Source of the DNA: Megaleporinus macrocephalus
Lineage: Eukaryota > Chordata > Actinopteri > Characiformes > Anostomidae
DNA length: 64,000 bases
Assembly: GCA_021613375.1 (NCBI GenBank)
Contig: CM038717.1
Span: 38,167,336 to 38,231,335 of the forward strand
Direction of reading: 5' to 3'
The translations under genes were made by a program, and so were the position numbers. Of the stretch, positions 34,301 through 45,475 are shown one piece after another; position 1 is the first letter of the stretch; each line of letters opens with the position of its first letter. Below the pieces are notes generated by a model. That model did no database searches and was not told the DNA's origin. It saw only the letters and a program-made list of their open reading frames with translations.

Positions 34301-34610
34301 CACTACAGGAAGTGTAGGGGGCGATATGATTGTTTAAAAAGCTTTATAATGTTTATATGACCTACACAGACGTTCTAACAGACTGTAATACACTACAGGA
34401 AGTGTAGGGGGCGATATGATCATTTAAAAAGCTTTATAATGTTTATATGACCTACACAGACGTTCTAACAGACTGTAATACACTACAGGAAGTGTAGGGG
34501 GCGATATGATCATTTAAAAAGCTTTATAATGTTTATATGACCTACACAGACATTCTAACAGACTGTAATACACTACAGGAAGTGTAGGGGGCGATATGAT
34601 TTCTACTGTT
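34301..34610 (+). repeat. 90-bp tandem repeat, 3.4 copies
   Basis: Copies start at 34301, 34391, 34481 and 34571 with CACTACAGGAAGTGTAGGGG. They differ at only a few positions (gattgtt/gatcatt, acgttc/acattc), so the expansion is recent. Confidence 0.97.
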
Positions 34611-34659
34611 TCAATTCAATAGCATCTGTAATGTTTGCATGATCAACATGGTTGTACTG

Positions 34660-35350
34660 ACAGGTGGTGGATCTGAGAGTCTCTGATAGATCTCAGGACT
34701 TTTCTTCAGTTTCTGAGGTGGTGTCTGGTGGATCTGAGGGTCTCTGATGGATCTCAGGACGTTCCTCAGGGTTCTGGGGTGGGGTCTGATGGATCTGAGG
34801 GTCTCTGGTGGATCTCAGCACATTTCTCTACATTCTGGGTGGGGTCTGATGGATCTACGGGTCTCTGGTGGGTCTCAGGATGTTTCTCTAGGTTCTCGGG
34901 TGGTGTCTGGTGGATCTGAGGGTCTCTGATAGATCTCAGGATGTTTCTCTAGGTTCTCGGGTGGTGTCTGGTGTGTCTAAGGGTGTCTGATGGATCTCAG
35001 GACTTTTCTCCAGGTTCTGGGGTGGTGTCTGATGGGTCTGAGGGTCTCTGGTGGATCTCAGGACGTTTCTCCAGGTTCTGGGGTGGTGTCTGATGGATCT
35101 AACGGTCTCTCATTGATCTCAGGACTTTTCACCACATTCTGGGGTGGCATCCGATGGCTCTACGGGTCTCTAATTCATCTCAGGACTTTTCTCCGGGTTC
35201 TGGGCTGGGGTATGATGGATTTGAGGGTCTCTGGTAGATCTCTGGATTTTTCTCCCGGTTCTGGGCTGGGGTATGATGGATCTGAGGGTCTCTGGTGGAT
35301 CTCAGGATGCTCCTTAGAGTTCTGGGGTGGCGTATGATGAATCTGGGGTG
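34660..35350 (+). repeat. About 62-bp minisatellite, about 11 copies
   Basis: Theme: GGTGGATCTGAGGGTCTCTG, then ATGGATCTCAGGACTTTTCT, then CCAGGTTCTGGGGTGGTGTC. Copies are moderately diverged. Frames giving MDLRVSGGSQD repeats are artefacts. Confidence 0.92.
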
Positions 35351-36978
35351 GTCTTGGACATGTCTGGAAAGTCTCTGATGGATTTGGAGGGTTTCTTATA
35401 TGCAGTCTTGGGAAAGTCCTATCATGTGTTGTTCACCTCTGTGACCGTAAAGGAAGAGAGGAGGGCCAAAACTCACAGCAGTGTCCCATCGTCCAGCAGG
35501 GCGTCAGTGTTGATGTTGGTTCAGATAGTGTGTTTTCCAAGGTGCGTGTGTTCCTTGTTTTTCTTCACCCCCAGACTCTGATAGCACCAGCTGTACGACC
35601 CAGTAATGGAAAGCTTTGTCCCAGCTCTGTAACACACACACATACACACACACAAGGAGAACCGGCTGGGCTAAATCCACAGATGCAGTAGGACGCTAGA
35701 ACCTTCTCATTTTTGTTGGTCAGTGTCAGCGTTCCAGATTTACAGCACATCACTTCTTACGTAACCAAATGTCTTTCCCAGCCTGAGACCAGTTTTACAA
35801 GGACTGGAAAATTCTACACGTCCTTATGTTGACCTTGGAGAGTGTTTTAACGCCAGGGAAACTTTTTTTTATGGAAAGAAATATTAATGTAGGACATGGA
35901 GTACAATCATCTGAGCTTCTTCACTCGCTTAGTGCTGGAGCTGCAAGGCTTCTTTAGTTAACCCATTTTCACGATAGTGTCAGGTTCTGCATTGCTGTTT
36001 TTGCATGTAAGTAGCAGTGCGAGGTAGTTTTCCATACGTCAGTGTGTTTATTTAACCCTTTCCAAGCTTCTCCTTGTGGAAACAACCCAGTATTATTTAT
36101 AGTTCTCATCTAATACCTGCTTTGACTGCTCAGTACTTCATTAAGCTAAATCAAGATTGCTGCTGAAGGAACTGAATACATTCATACAATGTCTGGGGCG
36201 TCCAGGAGAAATCTGGAACTACACTTTGTTCTCCAAACTGGAGCTTAAGATCTGATCTACTTCTCTCACAATAACATATTCATGTTACTTTGTATTGTAT
36301 GTAGGATTATATCCATCTGTTCTAATTATATCTACATCTATTCTAATACACTTATTGATTAGATCAAGGCTTAGGTTTCTTAGACTTTTGAACAGTAGAT
36401 GTTTTGTGTTTGTGGTTGTTTGTATTTAGATTAAATGCTGTCTTGACTGTAGTGGTTGTACTCTACTGTCTTTGTGGATAGGTGTGAACTGGTTTTCACA
36501 ACAGGGCATCTCAGCCCTCCCTTTGGCCCCCTCATTGCTCACTAGCAGCTCAACATTTCATGCGCATCCAACAGTGTTGTGTTTTATTCTGGATAAATAT
36601 TATGATGTAATGATGACTGTTAAAAGATATAGCGTCCATTTTCACTCCACGACTGCAGGTCGAGGCTGTACTCCCTAAATCTGTGTGGTCACTAAAAATA
36701 ACAATACAGTGTCCATTCAATGGCTGATGCGGATGTTATTCCAGGTCTTTGCTCATACTGGGAAAAGCGTACGGTCCACTAGGCCCTCCACATGGTCTAG
36801 ACAGCTTGGTGCCCAAAACCTAGTGAGGGTTGTTTACTTCTGCAGGTGGACAGAGGGATGCCCATCAGCCAAGCTTATTAGAATTATAGGCCAACGCCCA
36901 GATAGCTGTAATCTAACTTGCCTTTTTTCCATTTCTAATATCGGCGCTGTGTTTGCTGGGACTTTGATGCGCAATGGA
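35351..36978. other. Intronic stretch, nothing recognised
   Basis: Short (CA)n at 35633-35654. No conserved exon or repeat family seen. Confidence 0.45.
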
Positions 36979-37241
36979 AGTATATCGTCGCTGTCCAATG
37001 AAAAATAAGTGTCTCCAAAATGGCAGCTTTACAGGACGGGACAAAAACTGTCTCCACCTTCAATGCAAGTCAATGGAACCAGATTTTTTTCCAAGGCTCT
37101 TTCAAAGCATTTCAATTGGTCTGTTCAACATGAGATCTTCCCACAGTGCAAAGGCCAGCTGCTGCATTTAAATAATGTAAAAAAAATAAATATCCACAAA
37201 AATGGATGGACGTGTTTTTCATTGGACAGCGACGATATACT
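36979..37241. mobile_element. 263-bp MITE with 27-bp perfect inverted ends
   Basis: The left end at 36979 (AGTATATCGTCGCTGTCCAA, continuing TGAAAAA) is the exact inverted copy of the right end finishing at 37241. The interior has no coding capacity. Perfect ends in an otherwise decayed setting suggest a relatively young insertion. Superfamily not determined. Confidence 0.85.
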
Positions 37242-37839
37242 CCTTCAGTTAGCACGATGCTAACAGCACGCTTAAATCATCACAGACGTTTTAGTTGGTC
37301 AGTTCCCTCAAATAGACTTGAGAATGTGGTTCCTGATGCTGTAAGATACGGTTCGGTAGCAAAGGGCGACTTCCCTCAGCGCCCACGCCACTGATCCATG
37401 ACCCCTGAACTGGCCGCAGGCGTCTGATTGGACGTACAGAGCTGTGGTGACTCACAGCTGGAGTTTGGCTCTGAAAGTCGGGTGTGTCCAAATAAATCTC
37501 AGCCTGATTCACCCGGGCGGTGATTTCATCAGTGATTCACTGCCGCACAGCTGTGTGTGCGAAAGAGAAAGAGAGAGAGAGAGATGGTGATGAATAGTAA
37601 AGTGATACTCAATCACTGTTTTCATTGGACCGATGGGTTGCGGAGTGAAGAGAAAACGAAACTGCCAGCAGGATGAAAGAAGTGTATCAGAGAATGATTA
37701 CAGCCTACAGATTTATTGTCCCTTCTTTTATTTACACCGGTTTTAAATTATAAAGACTTTGGCTCTGACAGCACTTAAGTGTAATGATGTTTAACAGCTC
37801 AGTAAATATGAGCAACAATAAACCAACATGCACAGTACA
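37242..37839. other. Intronic stretch, nothing recognised
   Basis: A short GA run at 37563-37583. No gene or named repeat. Confidence 0.5.
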
Positions 37840-38465
37840 GTCAAACACCGCCCCCCCAAGAGCATCATTATCCCACCTACACCAAACTTCACTGTTGGCA
37901 CTATACATTCCTATAGACGGCAGGTTCATCCCCCAAACCCAGATTAATCCATTATATTGCCAGATAGTGAAGAGTCTAGTGGTGGAGCTTTACACCACTC
38001 CACAGTCCAGTGGTGGAGCTTTACACCACTCCAGAGTCCAGTGGTGGAGCTTTACACCTCTCCAGCCGACGCTTGCCATTGCTCGTAGTGATCTTAGGCT
38101 TGTGTCCAGCTGCTCAGCCATGGAGACCCAGCTGTTGGTGCTCTTAGATCTTACTTCTGTTTCACAATAACAGCACTTACAGTTGTCCTGGGCAGCTTTA
38201 GCAGCTCTAGCAGGACAAAAATTCACAAACTGACTTGTGATTGAGGGTTATGCCATAATAGTGTCATGGTAAAAGTCAGTGAGCTCTTCAGTACGCCCCC
38301 ATTCTACTGCCACTGTTTGTCTATGGAGGCTGCAGGACTGTGTGCTTGATTATGTACACCTGTTAGTGATGGTTGTGGCTGAAACACCTGAATTCAATAA
38401 TTAACACAGCACATGGCCAAATACCTTTGACCAGGATGTGCAAACTTTTGCATATGACTGTATGT
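37840..38465 (-). mobile_element. Decayed Tc1-like transposon fragment
   Basis: On the - strand a stretch near 38060-38130 reads WVSMAEQLDTSLRSLRAMAS, matching the transposase region that in intact relatives continues as a KRRLEWCKA-type motif. 'cacttcaca'/'acaataacagcactta' and 'ttcaataattaacac' match the flanks of this Tc1 family. Internally 'ccagtggtggagctttacac' is triplicated (37978-38058). The end reads gcaaacttttgcatatgact. Frames are broken; not functional. Confidence 0.7.
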
Positions 38466-38810
38466 AATACCCTCTCAGTGTGCTAAATCAAACAGTTCAG
38501 ATCAAACTAAGTCCAAATAATTGTAAATAAGTATTATTTTATTTAAATGTATTTAAATTTGAAAATACATCGAGGAAATCTTTCGTTTAGCTGAATTATA
38601 TAAGAAGAAAAGTAGAAAACATAATAAAAATAAATGAAATGAAATGAAATAAAAATGAATTCGTATAAATAAACGAAATGAAATGAAATAAAAATGAATT
38701 AGCATAAATAAATTTAACGAAATTAAATGAAAAATGAATTAGTATAAATAAACAAAATGAAATAAAATAAAAGGAATTTTTGTAAATAAATAAATAAATA
38801 AATAAATAGA

Positions 38811-38849
<39 letters not shown>

Positions 38850-39320
38850 CAAGTGGTAAAATGTCCAGGAGCAGCAATAAATCTGGAGTGTGATGTTAGT
38901 AAACATTCCTCTGTAGCCTTACACTCTGCAGCCGTCTGTGTGTTTGTGTCTGAAGGGTCAGTAAACTGTTGAAGTGGACCGTTGTTCCACAGGAAGTGGC
39001 CCCCCGAGCATCCTCTGAGACACAGGAAGTAATGCGAGTGGTCAATGAAGGGGGGAAGCCCCTCCGGCTCTCTTTTCCTGTTATTACGGGACAGTTGACC
39101 TCTGAGTCAGTCGGCCACAAGGCTCAAGGGAGTGGTGGTCAGCACTCCCCGCTGCCAGAAGATCCATCAGGTCAGCGCTCGGCTCGTTAAAGGCACTGAT
39201 GTCCGTTTCGGTTACATGAGTGTTGTTACAGAACTCTGAACAGACTGACTGGTTACTTAGTCATAGGGTATAATCACTGTACTTATGTTCTGGTTTCTGA
39301 TTGGCTGGTTATATATATGA
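38466..39320. other. Intronic stretch, AT-rich, with (TAAA)n
   Basis: 38630-38780 is an AATGAAAT/AATAAA-rich imperfect repeat leading into (TAAA)n at 38783-38849. The rest is unique. Confidence 0.6.
38783..38849. repeat. (TAAA)n microsatellite
   Basis: About 16 tetranucleotide repeats, one GATA interruption. Confidence 0.95.
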
Positions 39321-39339
39321 CATCACTATATGTCCATCA

Positions 39340-39948
39340 CACTGTCCACTGTATTAGCTCCACTGACCACACTGGAGCTACACTTACCGACTGTAGTCCA
39401 TCTGATTCTCTGTATACTTTATTACTCTGTTCTTTAATGATCAGGACCCCCACAGGACCACCACAGAGCAGGTACTATTAGGGAGGTGGGTCATTCTCAG
39501 CACTGCAGTGACACTGACAAGGTGGTGGTGTGTTAGTGTGTGTTGTGCTGGTGTGAGTGGATCAGACACAGCAGTGCTGCTGCTGGAGTGTTTAAACACT
39601 GTGTCCACTCACTGTCCACTCTATTAGACACTCCTACTACTTGCTGGTCCACCTTGTCAGAGACAGTAGCTCATCTGCTGCTGCACAGTTTGTGTTCCTC
39701 TAGTTCTTCATCAGTGGACACAGGACGCCGCCCACAGGACACTGCTGTCTGGATAGTTTTGGTTGGTGGACGATTCTCAGTCCAGCAGTGACACTGAGGT
39801 GCAGCACTGCAACACTGCTGTGTCTGATCCACTCACACCAGCACAACACACACTAACACATCATCACCACCACGTCATTGTCACTGAAGTGCTGAAAAGA
39901 ATCCGCCTCCCTGTTAGTGCCTGCTCTGTGGTGGTCCTGTGGGAGTCC
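39340..39948. mobile_element. Fold-back MITE with arms longer than 150 bp
   Basis: The left arm from 39444 (ggacccccacaggaccacca ... gagtggatcagacacagcag) is inverted at 39805-39948 (ctgctgtgtctgatccactc ... tggtggtcctgtgggagtcc). An outer left end (39345-39420) is shared with 20030-20130, but its right counterpart is absent, so the right terminus is truncated. The centre has 'ctattagacactcctactac'. No transposase. The element stops 76 bases before the last lhfpl2 exon. Confidence 0.8.
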
Positions 39949-40024
39949 CCCGGACTCTGCGCTATGCTGGATATGCTGTAATGTGATTATTTGTAATTCG
40001 GTATCTCTCCCTCTTTGTCCGCAG

Positions 40025-40281
40025 GTCTGTTTCTGATCCTGGGGCTGATGCTGTACCCTGCTGGTTGGGGTTCGGATAAGGTGCAGCTGTACTGCGGTCC
40101 GGACGCCTCTCCCTATAAGCTGGGGCTGTGCTCCATGGGCTGGGCCTTCTACACAGCACTGGGCGGCACCGTCCTCACCTTCATCTGCGCCGTCTTCTCC
40201 GCACAGGCCGAGATCGCCACCTCCAGCGACAAAGTGCAGGAGGAGATCGAGGAAGGCAAGAGCCTCATCTGCCTGCTTTGA
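40025..40281 (+). CDS. lhfpl2: LHFPL tetraspan subfamily member 2, last coding exon
   Basis: Begins after tctccctctttgtccgcag with GT completing codon 141 (Gly), and ends with TGA at 40279-40281. It encodes the rest of TM3 ([14 protein letters not shown], 142-155), the second extracellular loop with Cys164 and Cys176, TM4 (about 177-201) and an acidic cytoplasmic tail, [20 protein letters not shown], ending LICLL. The tail and TM4 are nearly identical to what is known for mammalian LHFPL2, which fixes the paralogue against LHFPL1 and LHFPL3-6. The reading frame is intact across the junction: 421 + 257 coding bases give 226 codons including the stop. Confidence 0.95.
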
Positions 40282-40654
40282 GTCAGAAAATGACAGAGGA
40301 GAAAGAGAGAAAGAGAGAGAGAGAGGGGGCAGCTTCTCCAGCGTGGCCTTACTGTGAGCCATCATGAATGAGTAAAGGATGAAGTTTGCCCCAGGACCAC
40401 CCCCAACCTCCAAAACCCTCCTTAACCAGACAGCGCCCTGTTTTTTACCACTAAAGCGGACTTCGAGACCTCGTTGTGTTATAATGTGGGAGAACTCTGC
40501 GGTGCCAAAGCTTCTCGGTTTCCTCTAGTCGTGTGTATTTTCTTTTTTTTTCTGTTTCAGTTTTTGTTTTTCTACTTGGTGTTCTACTTTCCAGTACTAG
40601 CTGTCTTCTAAACGCTGAATGAATTGTAAATACGAGTGTAAATATTGTATATAA

Positions 40655-40656
40655 TA

Positions 40657-40688
<32 letters not shown>
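40655..40688 (+). repeat. (GAT)n microsatellite in the 3' UTR
   Basis: About 11 GAT/ATG repeats. Confidence 0.95.
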
Positions 40689-41109
40689 ATTGATGATTGC
40701 ATTAAGAAGATGAAGAGTGAGATCTCAGTTTGAGGTTAGCGTTGGTTTGAGAACTGATGCTCTGAAGTACATAAAGGTGCTGAAACCATGGAACCACTAT
40801 CTCAGAGAACAGCTCTTCTCCTGCCCCTCTGAATGACCAGAACGCTGTTTCCAGAAAAGGTGGACATTTCAGCAATGGCCTTTTCTGCAGTGGCTGGGAT
40901 TCCAGTAACCGAGACTTTCCCTCTTTCTTCTGGTCCTGGGTCAGTTCATCCCTCCAAACAAGTAGTGCTACTGGGGCTGGTCCAATTTTAGCAGGAGAAG
41001 CTGCGTGACGTACAAAGAGGTGTTGTTCTCTATTAGCAGGTTTCAGTGTGAGGTGGATTCTAACAGGACTACAATTGCTTTAGGAGCTTAAGCCAGCTCA
41101 CGAAAACCA

Positions 41110-42480
41110 GATTCATACCGGATTCAAATCACTCCACAGTTATTACTGTCGGACTGTAAACACTACACACACTGCAGATTCATACCGGATTCAAATCACC
41201 CCAGAGTTATTACCATCTGACTGTAAACACCACACACTCTGCAGATTCATACTGGATTCAGATCACTCCACAGTTATTATCATCAGACTGTAAACACTAC
41301 ACACACTGCAGATTCATACCGGATTCAAATCACCCCAGAGTTATTACCATCAGACTGTAAACACCACACACTCTGCAGATTCATACTGGATTCAAATCAC
41401 TCCACAGTTATTACTGTCACACTGTAAACACTGCACACACTGCAGATTCATACCGGATTACATTCCCTCCACTAGACCTGGTGCAGATTCATACTGGATT
41501 CAAATCACTCCACAGTTATTACTGTCAGACTGTAAACCGCACACACACTGCAGATTCATACTGGATTAAAATCACTCCACTGTTATTACTGTCAGACTGT
41601 AAACACTACACACACTGCAAATTCATACTAGATTAAAATCACTCCACAGTTATTACTGTCAGACTGTAAACAATACACACACTGCAGATTCATACTGGAT
41701 TAAAATCACTCCACAGTTATTACTGTCAGACTGTAAACAATACACACACTGCAGATTCATACTGGATTAAAATCACTCCACAGTTATTACTGTCAGACTG
41801 TAAACACTACACACACTGCAGATTCATACTGGATTAAAATCACTTCACAGTTATTACTGTCAGACTGTAAACAATACACACACTGCAGATTCATACTGGA
41901 TTAAAATCACTCCACAGTTATTAATGTCAGACTGTAAACAATACACACACTGCAAATTCATACTGGATTATAATCACTCCACAGTTATTACTGTCAGACT
42001 GTAAACAATACACACACTGCAGATTCATACTGGATCACAATCACTCCACAGTTATTACTGTCAGACTGTAAACAATACACACACTACAAATTCATACTGG
42101 ATCACAATCACTCCACAGTTATTACTGTCAGACTGTAAACAATACACACACTACAAATTCATACTGGATTATAATCACTCCCCTGTTATTACTGTCAGAC
42201 TGTAAACACTACACATACTGCGGATTCATACTGGATTACATTCCCTCCACAATTGTTACCGTGAGGCTGTAAAAACTAAACCTGGGGCAGATTCATACTG
42301 GATTAAAATCTCTCTACAATTATTACAGCCAGTCAAAGCTGCATGTGACAGATCCATACTGGAGTACAGTCCCTCCACAATTATTACCGCCAGACTGTAA
42401 AACTACCTAGCGGCAGATTCATACCCCATTAAAGTCACTCTGCATGTTCAGGCTGGATGCCGATTCATACTGGAAACACT
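41110..42480 (+). repeat. 67-bp minisatellite, about 20 copies
   Basis: Unit CAGATTCATACTGGATTAAA, ATCACTCCACAGTTATTACT, GTCAGACTGTAAACAATACA, CACACTG. Central copies (41600-42150) are nearly identical; edge copies are diverged. Confidence 0.95.
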
Positions 42481-42601
42481 GTCTGATCTGGATTTGTACT
42501 GTAATGTAAGTGAACACAGATGGTTTGAATTCAGTATGAATCTGGATTCTGTATAGTTGTGAAGATATAACTGTTGAGTAACTCAGTTCCTGTAATGAAA
42601 C

Positions 42602-42607
42602 AATAAA
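42602..42607 (+). promoter_or_regulatory. Candidate poly(A) signal AATAAA
   Basis: First canonical hexamer downstream of the lhfpl2 stop on the + strand. AATAAA is common in AT-rich DNA, so this is a candidate only. Confidence 0.35.
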
Positions 42608-42625
42608 ACCTGCTAATAGTGATGT

Positions 42626-43604
42626 AAACATCCGGGTTACGACCTTCCAGTTCAAGCTATGCGTGGGAATTTACACAGATCCTTTATCCAGTATGAACCG
42701 GCCAGTTAAATCCCACACAGAGCTTCTCTGGACCAAACTAATCCAGCTTCAGTAGATCCTTATGAGAACTGTACGAAGGTTCAGTTCGGGTTGAAAGTTG
42801 GAGCTTTATCAAATCTCACTGCGCAGTGGGATAGTGGATGCTCCTGTGGTGCTGTTCTGGCTGGACACGCAAGGCCAAGGAGGAAGAAGAGCTGGCAGGG
42901 CGCTGAGCTTCCTGGGCATTGGGATTAGCCCTTGAGCTGGGCCTTCTTAGTCTGGCTCCAGAGCAGGCTGTCTGTTTGTCTGTCTGTCTGAGTGTGTGTG
43001 TTTGTGTATGATTGTGTGTGTTATTGTGTGCCATAGTCCACTACCACAGTAATCACCAGCCATATCACCTTCACTTTGCCAAATAAATAAACCTGACCAA
43101 ACTGTGCCCGCTGTCCACTGCCTGCTTTTTCACTTACATTCACACCGCTTAGAAGACGCTCTTAACCAGAGTCACTTGTCCTTAATTGTCCACTCAGAGT
43201 ATGTGTCCTAGCTAGTGCGTATAGGTCCAAACAGCCCTTCAGCTCAAGCACTGCCAGAACAAGAGCTGCCGTGTAGACCTTGAAAGGAAAATACACAGTT
43301 AATAGCACAACATGGATCAGTACTCATTTAAGTAGTGCACATAGAGAATATCTTTAATCTACCTCTGTTTAGACACCCAGTGGAAGTTCATTCCAACATC
43401 TAGGCTCAAGGACAGAAAAGAGTCTGGACGCTTGTCTTCCATGCATCTTGAAGGATAGCGGGTCCAGCTGAGCTGCACTTGAAGCTCGACAGTTTGGAGG
43501 TACATATGGACAATTGGCCACTGACATAAGAAGAGAGGGGGTCAGTTTTTGGCTTTGTAGGAATCAAAGGTTTAAATCTGATGAAGCCAGTGAAGGAAGA
43601 TGAG
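42626..43604. other. Intergenic stretch, nothing recognised
   Basis: GT/CTGT-rich tract at 42966-43028. A possible interspersed-repeat flank runs up to 43604. Confidence 0.45.
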
Positions 43605-43790
43605 CAGGGCTTCTGAGTTCTGGATCAGGTGAAGGGCCCACACAGGGAGACCAACCAGGAGCAAGTTGCAGTAGTCAAGCCTAGAGCTGAGAAGAGACTG
43701 GATACGCAACTTGGAGGCCTCCTGAGAGCAAGAGCTGGATGTTGTAGAAAAGAAACCTGCACAACCATATCAGGGTCACAACATGAGCTG
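43605..43790 (+). repeat. Interspersed repeat, copy 2
   Basis: Partner of 7403-7560 (gaccaaccaggagcaagttg; gagaagagactgg), extending further 3'. Confidence 0.55.
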
Positions 43791-43818
43791 AGCTGAGCTG
43801 AGCTGAGCTGAGTACAAT
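43791..43818 (+). repeat. (GAGCT)n pentamer run
   Basis: Five consecutive GAGCT units. Confidence 0.95.
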
Positions 43819-44117
43819 GACAAGTCATCTTGAATTCCATCTAGAATCCTTACATCTTCAAAGGAATTCTCAAACGACATGTTGGCAAGATCGTAGTGAG
43901 GATGTGGAGCTCCCTTCAAGACTCTAGGGGAGCTTTGAGAAAACAGAAAGTGTTAATCCACACAATCAATAAACAAGATTAAAAAACCTCTAAAAGAAAA
44001 AACATGATTTATTCCACATCCTGCAGTTAAGATTCGGACTAAATTATAAATATATGGTATTATTATTATATATGGTCACTCAGAAGCATATATCATTCTG
44101 CTGACTTGATAAGATCA

Positions 44118-44225
44118 TCACCTCGCTCACTGGTAGCCAATGTTGGTTCATCCTCGGACCACCCAGATTACTGTCCTGCATACAAACTCAAACTCATTTT
44201 CTCAATCAGATTTTCTATAGTCTTT
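44118..44225 (+). repeat. Dispersed repeat, shared with 46868-47010
   Basis: 'attactgtcctgcatacaaa' and 'ctcattttctcaatcagatt' recur at 46953-47005. Both copies also have 'ggaccaccca'. Confidence 0.65.
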
Positions 44226-44239
44226 CATTTTACACAACT

Positions 44240-44420
44240 AACGATCAGTATGTTAGGTTCATTGGTCACCTCTAAATTGGCTGTAGGTGTGAGTGTGGGC
44301 GTGAGGGTGTGTTAGCCATGCTATTGCCATGCCATTGGCTCCAGCCCCACCCTGTGACCCCCCCTAGCAGGATAAAGTGGAAGATAATGGATGGATGGAT
44401 GGATGGATGGATGGATGGAT
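44240..44420 (+). mobile_element. SINE 3' part with GATG tail
   Basis: Same body and tail as the copies at 7770 and 11943 (ctgtaggtgtgagtgtgg; ggctccagccccaccctgtg), ending in (GATG)n at 44389-44420. The tRNA-like head is missing. Confidence 0.7.
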
Positions 44421-45345
44421 AATTTTAAATGTCTATAGACTTTAATTTTACAAAATAATCTAACAGAAAAATCACAAACTGAGTGAAAATAATAATGATA
44501 TGAACCTGATATGAATTGATTTGGTTGAGAATGTTGCTGATTTATAGGATAATGAACGAAAGGAAAATAAGTAAGTGGAAAATAAGATGAACGCCCTGCT
44601 AAACCACCTGCGGGCCACCCGGAAAACGATGAGCAAAACACCACTGGACCACCAACTTAGTGGCTGAATAGTGGTCCATTATCCTCTTACTGTCAGGGTG
44701 GTTGAAAAACATGTTGTTGACACTGAAAATGATTCACTAAACTAATTGACAAAGGACACTGAAAGAAGGAAAGGAAGGAAAAATCAATGAAATGAGAGCT
44801 GAGAGATTTAATTTCCTCTACTAGTACACAGCTATACTGTCAGTGGACTAACAGTGGGCCAATATCCTGTTACCATCAGCCATTTTGCTGTGGTACAAGT
44901 AAAACTATTAAAAGTTGTGAGTTGTTACAAAACAGACTTATGTATGTAGCTTGAGACAATGAACACAGTTCTCGGCCACAAACATACCCAGCAAGACATC
45001 AGACGGTTACTGTTGTGTAAACTAGTGACTGATATGTCGATTAAGTCCTCATGTTCTACGTCAGAACTCAGTTTGGTGGAACCACATTAATAAAAAAAAA
45101 AACAACATGGTGTTGATGGGATACTGCTCAGATAACTTGCTATTTTTCACGTTCCAAGTTTACAGACGAACCAAAAGAAATACTGATTTACAGACTTTGG
45201 GACACATTTCTTCCAAAAATGATGGACACCAAAACCTTGTTAAATAACCGACAGAGACCACTGTACTCCCACCAAATTTTAGCATCATGTGACCTGGTGA
45301 CGCCCTGCAGTGCCAGCGAAAGTTCTAACCAGCTTGAGTCACAGT
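44421..45345. other. Intergenic stretch, nothing recognised
   Basis: AT-rich, no gene or named repeat. Confidence 0.45.
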
Positions 45346-45475
45346 CAATTGCTAAAACACTAAATGGTCAATACCCAATTGCTAAAACACTAAACGGCCA
45401 ATGCCCAATTGCTAAAACACTCAACGGTCAATGCCCAATTGCTAAAACACTAAATCCCAATGGCTTAACAGAGCT
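45346..45475 (+). repeat. 30-bp tandem repeat, 4.3 copies
   Basis: Copies at 45346, 45376, 45406 and 45436 on the theme CAATTGCTAAAACACTAAAC. Because 30 is a multiple of 3, the open frame at 45219-45488 shows a 10-residue repeat, but I see no other sign of a gene. Confidence 0.95.

Larger units (their letters stand above)
30819..40024 (+). other. lhfpl2: lhfpl2 intron, 9.2 kb, phase 1
   Basis: GT-AG intron between GCAG/gtgaga and tttgtccgcag/GTCTG. It contains the second 53-bp minisatellite block, a 20-bp and a 62-bp minisatellite, a 90-bp tandem repeat, two MITEs and a Tc1 relic. No further coding exon is needed: the two exons join into a complete protein. Confidence 0.9.
40282..42625 (+). 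other. lhfpl2: Probable 3' UTR of lhfpl2
   Basis: Follows the stop codon without a visible splice signal. It holds a (GAT)n run, unique sequence, and a long 67-bp minisatellite. The first canonical AATAAA is at 42602-42607, so the 3' UTR would be about 2.3 kb unless a non-canonical site is used earlier. End position is estimated from that signal. Confidence 0.45.

Noticed and set aside
39853..40413. 186-codon frame on the - strand across the last lhfpl2 exon
   Set aside because: Antisense to the real exon and to a fold-back MITE; no family match.
43791..43818. Immunoglobulin switch-like GAGCT repeat
   Set aside because: Only five units, no immunoglobulin gene nearby; fish lack classical switch regions.
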